Origin: Candidatus Sumerlaeota bacterium
GTDB taxonomy: Bacteria; Sumerlaeota; Sumerlaeia; MWCT01
Assembly (NCBI GenBank): GCA_026398545.1
Contig: JAPLSR010000340.1
Location: forward strand, 1-6,783
Length of the DNA stretch: 6,783 bases
Reading direction: 5' to 3'
In this document: positions 1 through 5,973 of the stretch, one piece after another
How positions within the stretch are numbered: the first letter of the stretch is position 1
Layout of the letters: each line of letters begins with the position of its first letter
Notes under the pieces: model-generated
Databases searched by the model: none
What the model saw: the letters and a program-made list of their open reading frames with translations, nothing else
What the model was told of the DNA's origin: nothing
Made by a program: the position numbers and the translations under genes

Positions 1-1
1 C

Positions 2-1276
2 GGTCTGGATATCAAATATAGTTTCAAGACTGTAGTGAAGGATATCGGGTCTGATGGCGGCACACTTGACACGTCAGGCGACCCGGACGCGGCTTATCAC
101 CACACCTTTTATATCCCCGGAGGTTCCATCTCCTCTTCATCAGGAAAGGTCAAAGCAGACCCCGGCATCCAGTTTACCATGAAATCACCCGATATTCCGA
201 CTCCCCAGCCCGGCTGTGACACGTCGCCTCCGCCCTGCGGCGCCGTTCAGATACTTGCCAATGCGGATAACATCACATTTCTGACATCGGCAACGCTCAC
301 TCTTCAATACCTTGATGGCGATGTGGATACTGATATGGGTTATGCAGAGGCTGGGATGAGGATGTATATGTATGTGCTGGGTGAGGATGGCTGTTGGCAT
401 TGGGTTCCTGTTCCGGGGGAGCAAATTGTGGATACTAAGAATAATACTGTGACAGTGCACCTGGGGTATCTCAAGTATCCCGGAACAACGGGCGGAATGA
501 GATTGAAATCTCCAGGCGATTCGTGCATCTTCGGGAACCTGCCCGGTTCCACAATTGAGGAAAGAACAGTAAATATCACGCCGCAGGGCGGGGGGATGGT
601 GAGAGTCATTGTTGATATGCCAACCCTGAACCCGGGGCCAACCATATATGATGAAAACGGCGTCAGAGGTTTTTATACCCAGCACCAGATTGAATTCCCG
701 AATTATGTTTTAACAGACCCTTCAGACCCGAACGTGATAAAGGTTACCATCAAACTGTCAGCCCTCGAGGGGACTGCGCAGAGCGGAGGGAATTCCTTTC
801 CAAAGGATAGCAACGCTATCTTCGTTGTTTGGACGAAGAATTTCTCCAACGTGGGCGTTCCCTTCAACGCACCCGTCAACATCCGGGTGCAGTTTATGGA
901 TGGCACTGCCAATGCGTTTAAAGATATCTGGAAATTTGATAATACCGCCGGGGAATTCAGCTCCATGGCTATTGTCAAGGATACTGTGCCGGGGCAAGGC
1001 GTCAATTTCCAGTTCATCACGGGTGTAGCGCAGTCCGTTACACATATTACTGGTGGCGGGTATGTGGAGGGGTCGGGTATCACAGGTCTGACGGATTCTC
1101 AGGGCAAGGGGGTATGGGGCGCAGTTTCCAACCCCTCACTACCGACACCAGAGAAGATAAAACGCTATTTGCTGGGGCTGAATTCGGATAAAACAGGCTT
1201 GGATTTGAATGGCGATGGCAAGGTTGATATTGCCGACCTGGTCTGGTATCTGATAACTCACCCCTCAGCGAAATAA
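2..1276 (+). CDS. Secreted protein, 3' part, with C-terminal dockerin-like EF-hand (5'-truncated)
   Basis: The reading frame is open to the left edge of the window, so the true start lies upstream; the GTG at position 35 is only an internal valine codon. The 424 visible residues are rich in Gly, Pro, Thr, Asp and alternating hydrophobic residues, as in beta-sandwich extracellular proteins. They contain four cysteines (about residues 72, 79, 131 and 175) that could form disulfides. The first part (GG near residue 19, then an IPGG turn) loosely resembles a ZU5-like domain, which is a weak assignment. Near the C-terminus a KRYLLG helix is followed by the 12-residue Ca loop DLNGDGKVDIAD (bases 1202-1237), with Asp/Asn at positions 1, 3, 5, 9 and 12. 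This is the second half of a type I dockerin; I do not see a first Ca loop. No catalytic motif is visible. Likely role (inference): a cell-surface or extracellular structural or adhesive protein. It ends with TAA, 61 bp from the convergent redox gene. Confidence 0.85.
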   Translation, partial: GLDIKYSFKTVVKDIGSDGGTLDTSGDPDAAYHHTFYIPGGSISSSSGKVKADPGIQFTMKSPDIPTPQPGCDTSPPPCGAVQILANADNITFLTSATLTLQYLDGDVDTDMGYAEAGMRMYMYVLGEDGCWHWVPVPGEQIVDTKNNTVTVHLGYLKYPGTTGGMRLKSPGDSCIFGNLPGSTIEERTVNITPQGGGMVRVIVDMPTLNPGPTIYDENGVRGFYTQHQIEFPNYVLTDPSDPNVIKVTIKLSALEGTAQSGGNSFPKDSNAIFVVWTKNFSNVGVPFNAPVNIRVQFMDGTANAFKDIWKFDNTAGEFSSMAIVKDTVPGQGVNFQFITGVAQSVTHITGGGYVEGSGITGLTDSQGKGVWGAVSNPSLPTPEKIKRYLLGLNSDKTGLDLNGDGKVDIADLVWYLITHPSAK

Positions 1277-1300
1277 TGGACAGCGTGCTATGCCCGCCAT

Positions 1301-1327
1301 GTCGCGTCTGCGACGAGAAATTATTTT
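1301..1327 (+). terminator. Weak candidate terminator after the secreted-protein gene
   Basis: A perfect 5-bp GC-rich stem (GTCGC, loop GTCT, GCGAC; bases 1301-1314) lies 24 bases after the stop codon. It is followed six bases later by an interrupted T-rich stretch (TTATTTT, 1321-1327). The stem is short and the T tract is neither adjacent nor pure, so this is a weak call. It sits between two convergent genes, where a terminator would be expected. Confidence 0.25.
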
Positions 1328-1337
1328 GTGATTCTGG

Positions 1338-2546
1338 TTATGTTATCGCCATGTAAAACAGGATGGCGGCAAGTAAGAGAAATATTATCCCCATTATTAT
1401 TTTGATGGTGCCGACATGCCGCTTGAAGCGCTCGCCAATTGTCTGTGAGGCGACGCCATAATATGCGACTGAAAATACGATAATCAGCGGGACGATGAAC
1501 ACCACATTGTACAGGATAAGATACGGAAGTGCGCGTGAACGCAGGTGAGGATTAGTAAGAGCCGTCACTATTGGAAAATACATCTGTCCTGTGCAGGGGA
1601 GCTCAAACAGCGCCACCAGAATCCCCAGAACCAGCGCCGCCGTCATGATGCCCAGATTGCGCACCTTGTCATGAATGGACTGCCGGATGCGCCTCTGCAT
1701 ATCGTCCGAGAGTTTCAGGGTCATGTCGCTATACTGCCCTTTGCGCGCGAGGAGATAATCCTTCAGGGAGAGGTAAGCCACGCCAAGTGCGACCATGCCT
1801 GTTGCGCCATAAATAATTTTTTTTGCAATGAGTGTATTAATCATATGCGAGATGATAAACTTTAGCCCGAGTCCGAGGGCGAGATAGGTTGCAAACACCG
1901 CCGCCGTGTAAATCAGCCCCGTCTTCAGGATGTCGCTCTTTTTTCGCCCGATGAGGGAGAGATAGGATATAAGGAAGATGATGGTGGTGAAGGCGCAGGG
2001 ATTGATGCCGTCGGCAAAAGCGGCGCCAATAATGGCGAGAAGTGTCAGTGATTCGAGCAGATTTTTCCCGGTTTCCGTCTCTGTGACATTTTTTTCAGGC
2101 GGGGCGGGTTCGGACCAGAGGGAACCCCCTTTTGCCAGCGCCTGTTTAATATCCGGCTCAAGGGATTTCTTGACCTCTTCTTCATAGCCGCTGCGAACCT
2201 TTCCATCCATGAAGATGATGGGCACCTCATTTTTCGCCTTGCCGTAGCGCTTTTCAAAACGGGTAAGGAGGACAAACGAGGCGGTGTCATTTATCTCATA
2301 AATGCGGACGGCAATCTGGGCGGGATATTTCTTGAGGAGTTTGGGGAGGATTTTTGCCTTCATCTCCAGGCATTCCTCACAGGTTACATCGGAGAAGAAG
2401 ATAATGCGCGCCACGGCGCCCTCCTGCGGCTCCTTTTCCGGCATGGAGGTATATTTCACCTCAGCGGGAAGGGCGCGCATACCGCATGTGAAGGCAAAGG
2501 TGAAGCAGAGGAGGAAAATGTATCCAGCCGAGTGCTTGTTTTTCAT
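1338..2546 (-). CDS. Thioredoxin-like / CcdA-DsbD-type membrane thiol-redox fusion protein
   Basis: This 402-residue protein has an N-terminal hydrophobic signal segment (about residues 8-26). A predicted periplasmic thioredoxin-like domain follows (about 45-140) with a CEEC redox motif (Cys56, Cys59) and a likely cis-Pro at VPI (Pro109). After a charged Pro/Glu-rich linker (145-160) comes a polytopic domain of about seven hydrophobic segments (about 165-182, 184-200, 207-230, 243-262, 297-317, 340-363, 378-400). The two membrane cysteines typical of CcdA/DsbD are present: Cys184 in NPC and Cys318 in LPCTG. In that family these cysteines carry electrons from cytoplasmic thioredoxin across the inner membrane to periplasmic thiol proteins, for cytochrome c maturation, disulfide isomerisation or metal-site repair. 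Here the probable acceptor domain is fused at the N-terminus, whereas in DsbD it is C-terminal. The ATG at 2546 is chosen because the signal peptide follows directly and a G-rich Shine-Dalgarno tract lies just upstream. No cytochrome genes are nearby, so the substrate is unknown. Confidence 0.9.
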   Translation of the reverse strand: MKNKHSAGYIFLLCFTFAFTCGMRALPAEVKYTSMPEKEPQEGAVARIIFFSDVTCEECLEMKAKILPKLLKKYPAQIAVRIYEINDTASFVLLTRFEKRYGKAKNEVPIIFMDGKVRSGYEEEVKKSLEPDIKQALAKGGSLWSEPAPPEKNVTETETGKNLLESLTLLAIIGAAFADGINPCAFTTIIFLISYLSLIGRKKSDILKTGLIYTAAVFATYLALGLGLKFIISHMINTLIAKKIIYGATGMVALGVAYLSLKDYLLARKGQYSDMTLKLSDDMQRRIRQSIHDKVRNLGIMTAALVLGILVALFELPCTGQMYFPIVTALTNPHLRSRALPYLILYNVVFIVPLIIVFSVAYYGVASQTIGERFKRHVGTIKIIMGIIFLLLAAILFYMAIT

Positions 2547-2566
2547 TACCCCCCCCTTGGGTAACG
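2544..2566 (-). promoter_or_regulatory. G8 Shine-Dalgarno tract inside a hairpin that pairs the start codon
   Basis: On the - strand the leader reads CGTTACCC, then AAGGGGG, then GGGTAATG. The first and last octamers can form an 8-bp RNA stem (seven Watson-Crick pairs and one G-U) that includes the AUG of the redox gene. The A2G5 part of the Shine-Dalgarno tract would be left in a 7-base loop. The run of eight G (bases 2549-2556) ends two bases before the ATG. This is seen directly in the sequence; regulation of translation by it is inference. Confidence 0.45.
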
Positions 2567-2648
2567 CATCAAGATGGTGAATGTTGATGATTCCCCCCGC
2601 TCGTCAAGAGAATATTTAACACTTGCAATGAGTGTGATGCACATCCTT

Positions 2649-2668
2649 TTTCCGAATTAATTCGGAAA
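2649..2668. promoter_or_regulatory. Perfect 20-bp palindrome, probable operator
   Basis: TTTCCGAATTAATTCGGAAA is its own exact reverse complement over 20 bases, centred about 112 bp upstream of the redox gene start. No T tract follows on either strand and the centre is AT-rich, so a binding site for a dimeric regulator is more likely than a terminator. I cannot match it confidently to a known regulator box. Given the neighbouring gene, a redox- or metal-responsive factor is a guess. Confidence 0.5.
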
Positions 2669-2691
2669 CTCTATCAAGATGATAATTACTC

Positions 2692-2729
2692 ACCATACGC
2701 CTGGGGCGGATGGTAAAAATGGGATTTTT
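2692..2729. repeat. Two adjacent inverted repeats, possible rnhA terminator region
   Basis: Arms ACCAT-A-CGCC (2692-2701) and GGCG-G-ATGGT (2705-2714) pair with a single mismatch around a TGG loop. Directly next to them, AAAAAT, GGG and ATTTTT (2715-2729) form a second, AT-only hairpin. The pair lies about 50-85 bases downstream of the rnhA stop in the direction of its transcription. There is no clean U tract after the GC-rich hairpin on the - strand, so it is at best a non-canonical terminator or a barrier between rnhA and the redox gene. Confidence 0.3.
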
Positions 2730-2776
2730 TATCGGAATGTTAATGTGCACTCAATACTGAGGAATATTGCGATTAC

Positions 2777-3259
2777 CTACAACTCCATTTTTCCCCTGAA
2801 TCTCTTCGGAGATGTTTTCAGCCGGCTGATTGCAAGGGAGACCAGCAGGTCGCAACGCTCATTCTCATGTATGCCTGAATGACCTCTTACCCAGCGCCAT
2901 TCAATCCTGTGCCTCTGGATGGCGGCATCGAGGCGCTGCCACAGGTCAATGTTCAAAAGGGGACCTCCCTTTCTTTTCCAGTTACGGATTTTCCATTGCG
3001 GCATCCATTCCGTTATTCCGCGTTTCAGGTATTCAGAGTCGGTGAAGATGCTCACATGGCAGGGTTTTTTGAGAGACTCAAGGGCGCGGATGGCGGCGGT
3101 GAGTTCCATGCGGTTATTCGTGGTTTCGGGTTCTGCGCCGGAGATTTCCCTGCAACGCCCTTTGCGGATAAGGATGGCTGCCCAGCCACCGGGTCCCGGA
3201 TTCGGCACACACCCGCCATCTGTGTAGATTGTCACCTCGGGAAGTGTTTTAGATTCCAT
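2777..3259 (-). CDS. rnhA: Ribonuclease HI
   Basis: This protein of 160 residues is the usual length of bacterial RNase HI, which cuts the RNA strand of RNA-DNA hybrids in the cytoplasm (Okazaki primers, R-loops). All family landmarks are present: YTDGG (Asp14), the NPGPGGWA turn, TTNNRMEL (Glu52), TDSEYL (Asp74), a basic WKIRNWKRKGG substrate-handle helix, and WVRGHSG (His127) followed by ENERCD (Asp137). The four acidic metal ligands and the catalytic-loop histidine are therefore intact. After Asp137 the usual acidic residue of the CDELA/ADELA motif is replaced (CDLLV), a minor variation. The ATG start has a modest AGGTG ribosome site five bases upstream. The gene stands alone, with 230 bp before the next - strand gene and a divergent regulator on the other side. 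It is expected to be a constitutive housekeeping gene; nothing in its leader argues otherwise. Confidence 0.97.
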   Translation of the reverse strand: MESKTLPEVTIYTDGGCVPNPGPGGWAAILIRKGRCREISGAEPETTNNRMELTAAIRALESLKKPCHVSIFTDSEYLKRGITEWMPQWKIRNWKRKGGPLLNIDLWQRLDAAIQRHRIEWRWVRGHSGIHENERCDLLVSLAISRLKTSPKRFRGKMEL

Positions 3260-3520
3260 TATTCACCTGTGTGGTCAGATTGGGATGAGTAATTCAAATA
3301 TTTTGTGCTCATTGCGTAATATTTTAATAAGAAGATTCTCTCTTCATTTTCGCGGGATATGTCAATTTAGATTTGTTTTACCGACGGTTAAAGGCATATC
3401 TGCATGAGTTGTCACTTGACTCATCCCGCATTATTCCTTAGTTTATCTTCTAATATTAATTGTTTTGGGACATGTTGGAAAAGCCAAATCAGATTTTACC
3501 ATGATGGTGGATAAGGGACA
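3260..3520. promoter_or_regulatory. AT-rich divergent promoter region between rnhA and the response regulator
   Basis: These 261 bases separate two divergently read genes and are much richer in A/T than the flanking coding DNA. The best, still poor, sigma-70-like pair for the regulator is TTGACT (3416-3421) with TAGTTT 17 bases further on (3439-3444). I see no convincing GG-N10-GC sigma-54 element reading toward either gene. The regulator's ATG has AAGGGA just upstream (3513-3518). No small gene is apparent. Confidence 0.4.
3404..3424. promoter_or_regulatory. Inverted repeat ATGAGT-N9-ACTCAT, possible operator
   Basis: Perfect 6-bp arms ATGAGT (3404-3409) and ACTCAT (3419-3424) are separated by nine bases and overlap the candidate -35 hexamer TTGACT. 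Inside, GTCA-CT-TGAC (3411-3420) is a second, off-centre inverted repeat. Placement about 100 bp before the response-regulator start fits an operator. The binding protein is unknown, and autoregulation is only a possibility. Confidence 0.35.
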
Positions 3521-4948
3521 ATGCCTGAACAGTTCAAACAATCCACATATCGCGGGATGGTGGTTGTGATTGATGATGAGGAGGATATGTGCAAAATCCT
3601 CACGAAAATCCTCAACATGGAAGGGTATCACGTCACCTCCTTCACAAACCCCAGCCTTGCCCTTGACTATATCGCCAAGTACCAGCCCGATGTCGTTCTG
3701 ACAGACATCCGGATGCCGGAGCGCTCCGGCATGGATGTGTTAAAGGCGGTGAAGGAACAGTTCCCGCACATGGCGGTCATTATCATGACGGCGTATGCAA
3801 GCATTGAGGGCGCCATCCAGGCGATGAAGGAGGGCGCTTTTCATTACGTGACCAAGCCCTTCCACACGGAAGAGCTGATTGCCAATATTGAAAAGGCGAT
3901 TGAGGTGCAGGAGATAACGCGGGAGACGGTCATCTTTGCTGAACAGATAAGGCGCGCCCATGCGGATGTCCAGCTGATAGGCGAAAGCCTCGTGATGAAG
4001 GAAATCAAGCAGCTTTTAGAAAAGATTGCCCCCACGGACAGCTCTGTTTTGATAAACGGCGAGAGCGGCACGGGCAAGGAGATGGCAGCCAAGTTCATTC
4101 ACAAGGCAAGTTTCCGGTGCAACGGGCGCTTTGTCCCGATTGATTGCGCCTGCATTCCGGAGAACCTGCTGGAATCTGAACTGTTTGGATATGAGCGGGG
4201 CGCCTTCACCGGCGCCTCCCAGATGAAGCTCGGCTTGATTGAGCTCGCCCACGGCGGAACACTCTTTCTGGATGAAATTGGCGAGATGCCTCTCCAACTC
4301 CAGGCAAAGCTCCTGCGCGTCCTTCAGGACCACAAGATTCAGCGAATAGGCGGACTGAAACAGATACATGTGGACATTCGCCTCCTTGCCGCCACCAACC
4401 GCGACCTTAATTCGGATATAGAAGAAGGCAGGTTCCGCCCCGACCTCTTTTACCGCCTGAATGTCCTTAATATCCGCATGCCTGCCCTGCGGGAGCGCCC
4501 CGATGATATCCCTCTCCTTGTGAGTTTTTTTATCGCGCGCCTCGGACCGCGTCTCCACAAGCCCAATGTGGGCATTACGCCAGCCGCCATGGAACTCCTG
4601 AACCGCTACTACTGGCCCGGCAATGTCCGGGAGTTGGAAAACGTCATAGAGAGGATTCTTGTCCTCTTAGATGGCGAGATGATTGAGCTGGAGGATGTAC
4701 CGGCGGACATCCGCAATGGCGTGGCTCCGAGGGTGGGTCTCCCTCCAGCCGCTCCCCAGAAGGCAATCCCCGTGGATTACAAAGAGGCGCGGGTACAGTT
4801 CGAAACGGACTATCTGCGCGAGCTTCTGGAACGCACGGGCGGGAGCGTCTCCGAGGCGGCGCGCATCTCCGGTGTGAGCCGCAGGAATCTTTATGAAAAA
4901 CTTGAAAAGCTCGGCATCAGACCTGAAGAATTCAAAAAGGGCGAGTGA
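3521..4948 (+). CDS. NtrC-family sigma-54-dependent response regulator
   Basis: The 475-residue protein has the full three-domain layout. The receiver domain (about 13-128) has the acidic pair Asp18/Asp19, phospho-acceptor Asp62 (LTDIRMP), Thr90 (MTAYAS) and Lys112 (TKPF). The AAA+ domain (about 150-385) has Walker A GESGTGKE (180-187), the sigma-54-contacting GAFTGA loop (227-232) and Walker B TLFLDE (247-252), and ends with the YWPGNVRELENVIER segment. A C-terminal Fis-type helix-turn-helix spans about 440-466 (SVSEAARISGVSRRNLYEKL). Such proteins, once phosphorylated by a histidine kinase, form rings that bind upstream sites and use ATP to open sigma-54 promoters. All functional motifs are intact. 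The ATG at 3521 leaves 12 residues before the receiver domain; a later Met13 is possible but less favoured. No kinase gene is visible next to it. The metal-binding protein gene starts 32 bp after its stop, which suggests cotranscription. The signal sensed cannot be read from sequence. Confidence 0.97.
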   Translation: MPEQFKQSTYRGMVVVIDDEEDMCKILTKILNMEGYHVTSFTNPSLALDYIAKYQPDVVLTDIRMPERSGMDVLKAVKEQFPHMAVIIMTAYASIEGAIQAMKEGAFHYVTKPFHTEELIANIEKAIEVQEITRETVIFAEQIRRAHADVQLIGESLVMKEIKQLLEKIAPTDSSVLINGESGTGKEMAAKFIHKASFRCNGRFVPIDCACIPENLLESELFGYERGAFTGASQMKLGLIELAHGGTLFLDEIGEMPLQLQAKLLRVLQDHKIQRIGGLKQIHVDIRLLAATNRDLNSDIEEGRFRPDLFYRLNVLNIRMPALRERPDDIPLLVSFFIARLGPRLHKPNVGITPAAMELLNRYYWPGNVRELENVIERILVLLDGEMIELEDVPADIRNGVAPRVGLPPAAPQKAIPVDYKEARVQFETDYLRELLERTGGSVSEAARISGVSRRNLYEKLEKLGIRPEEFKKGE

Positions 4949-4953
4949 TTGGA

Positions 4954-4972
4954 TCCGCCTCAGGCGGAGGAG
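4954..4972 (+). promoter_or_regulatory. Ribosome binding site of the metal-binding protein, overlapped by a hairpin
   Basis: GGAGGAG (4966-4972) is a strong Shine-Dalgarno sequence eight bases before the ATG at 4981, and it decides that start over the in-frame GTG at 4945. TCCGCCT-C-AGGCGGA (4954-4968) is a 7-bp-arm inverted repeat that covers the first bases of this site. Ribosomes finishing the upstream gene at 4948 would reach the hairpin, so translational coupling is plausible (inference). Confidence 0.5.
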
Positions 4973-4980
4973 ATGTTTCA

Positions 4981-5913
4981 ATGTTGAGAACACGCCGTGG
5001 CGGGAGGTGGCATAAAGGGCATTTGGTATTCTGCCTCTTTCTCTTCATATTCCAGTCTGCATCCCTTTTGGCAGAGGGGCAGATGATTGTGGCGGTGAGT
5101 GTGCCGCCGCAGAAATATTTTGTGGAAAAGATTGGCGGTCAGCGCGTCTCGGTTACCGTCATAGGCGGCGGGAGCGGGTGTCCGGAGAGTTATGAGCCAA
5201 GACCCCGGCAAATGGCGGTGATTTCACACGCCCGGATTTATTTCGCCATCGGGTTCCCCTTTGAGGAGGTCTGGCTTCCAAAATTCTCCGCCTCCAATCC
5301 GGGCATGATTATATGCCATACGGATGAGGGAGTTGAAAAGATACCACTCGCCGGATTCGCCTCTGGCGGAAATAAGGTCGATGCCCGGAAGCCGATTTCC
5401 GGCGCTGGAAGCCATGCACACGGGATGCTGGACCCTCACATCTGGCTTTCGCCTCCGCTTGTCAGGATTCAGGCGCAAAATATCACAAAGGCTCTGCAGA
5501 AGGCAGACCCCGCAAACGCAGATTATTATCAGAAGAATTTTGAAAAGTTCGGTGCGGAAATCGCCGCACTTGACATGGAACTGCGAAAAATTTTCAGGGA
5601 TGGGAAACCAGGCGGGAGTTTTCTTGTAATTCATCCCTCGTGGGGATACCTTGCCGCTGAATATGGACTGAAGCAGGTGCCGTTTGAAAGCGAGGACAGG
5701 GAGCCATCCCCGCGGGAGATGATGAATCTTGTTATTTTTGCGCGGGAGAAGGGTCTCAAGGTGATTTTTGTTCAGCCGCAGATGTCACCCAAAACCGTGG
5801 ATGCCTTTGCGAAGGAAATCGGCGGCAAGACGGTTTTGATAGACCCCCTCGCCGAAAACTGGGCTGACAATCTGAAGGCGGTTGCCATTAGAATCAAGGG
5901 GGCGGCAAGATAG
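4981..5913 (+). CDS. ZnuA-like (cluster A-I / TroA-type) metal ABC transporter substrate-binding protein
   Basis: The 310-residue protein begins with a basic, hydrophobic signal peptide (about 1-31, ending near SLLAEG), so it is exported. The mature part follows the periplasmic Zn/Mn-binding family: VSVPPQKYFVEKIGG (40-53), SYEPRPRQM (70-78), YFAIGFPFEEVWL (87-99), a short His loop SHAHG (144-148), DPHIWLSP (His153), VIHPSWGYLAAEYGL (His218) and IDPLAENW (Asp288). In ZnuA the metal is held by three histidines plus an acidic residue. Here the first one, normally in a PHxYEP context, is replaced by CPESYEP (Cys67, Glu69), so ligand chemistry or metal preference may differ. I start it at ATG 4981 because of the GGAGGAG site; a GTG at 4945 would add 12 residues before the signal peptide and overlap the regulator's stop. 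No permease or ATPase gene follows. The product is probably a periplasmic metal scavenger or sensor partner, with zinc or manganese as inferred cargo. Confidence 0.9.
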   Translation: MLRTRRGGRWHKGHLVFCLFLFIFQSASLLAEGQMIVAVSVPPQKYFVEKIGGQRVSVTVIGGGSGCPESYEPRPRQMAVISHARIYFAIGFPFEEVWLPKFSASNPGMIICHTDEGVEKIPLAGFASGGNKVDARKPISGAGSHAHGMLDPHIWLSPPLVRIQAQNITKALQKADPANADYYQKNFEKFGAEIAALDMELRKIFRDGKPGGSFLVIHPSWGYLAAEYGLKQVPFESEDREPSPREMMNLVIFAREKGLKVIFVQPQMSPKTVDAFAKEIGGKTVLIDPLAENWADNLKAVAIRIKGAAR

Positions 5914-5973
5914 GCACGGGACGCACCCGCCATACCGAAAACTCAAAACTGATTTTGGATAGGAATATTAGAC

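Noticed and set aside
185..685. 166-codon open frame on the - strand within the secreted-protein gene
   Set aside because: The + strand frame runs unbroken through it and ends in a clear dockerin motif; the antisense product is low-quality, Arg/His/Cys-rich sequence typical of shadow frames.
901..918. Sigma-54-like GG-N10-GC element (TGGCAC...TGC)
   Set aside because: It lies within the coding frame of the secreted protein with no gene start downstream in that direction, and the -12 part is a poor match.
1823..2635. Identical 13-mer TTGCAATGAGTGT at 1823-1835 and 2623-2635, exactly 800 bp apart
   Set aside because: One copy is inside coding sequence, and a single 13-mer match within 6.8 kb is near chance expectation, so I do not call it a repeat element.
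2568..2681. Direct repeat ATCAAGATG at 2568-2576 and 2673-2681
   Set aside because: A 9-mer repeat in a gap of this size arises by chance about one time in ten; no further similarity flanks it.
2679..2882. Small + strand ORF (67 codons) spanning the intergenic gap and the end of rnhA
   Set aside because: Half of it is antisense to the conserved C-terminal part of rnhA, there is no convincing ribosome site, and its start coincides with the inverted-repeat region.
3443..3631. Small - strand ORF (62 codons) over the start of the response regulator
   Set aside because: It is mostly antisense to the receiver domain, has no ribosome site evidence and no recognisable product.
4016..4558. Long open frame (180 codons) on the - strand opposite the AAA+ domain
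   Set aside because: It is the mirror of a region with unmistakable Walker A, GAFTGA and Walker B motifs on the + strand; the antisense protein has no recognisable domain and no ribosome site I can support.
4945..4980. GTG at 4945 as start of the metal-binding protein
   Set aside because: It has no ribosome site of its own and would place 12 extra residues before a typical signal peptide, while ATG 4981 has a strong GGAGGAG at ideal spacing.
5914..5973. Small hairpins CGGG-ACGCA-CCCG and CAAAA-CTGA-TTTTG after the metal-binding gene
   Set aside because: Stems are only 4-5 bp, one is purely A/T apart from its end, and neither is followed by a T tract, so no terminator is called.
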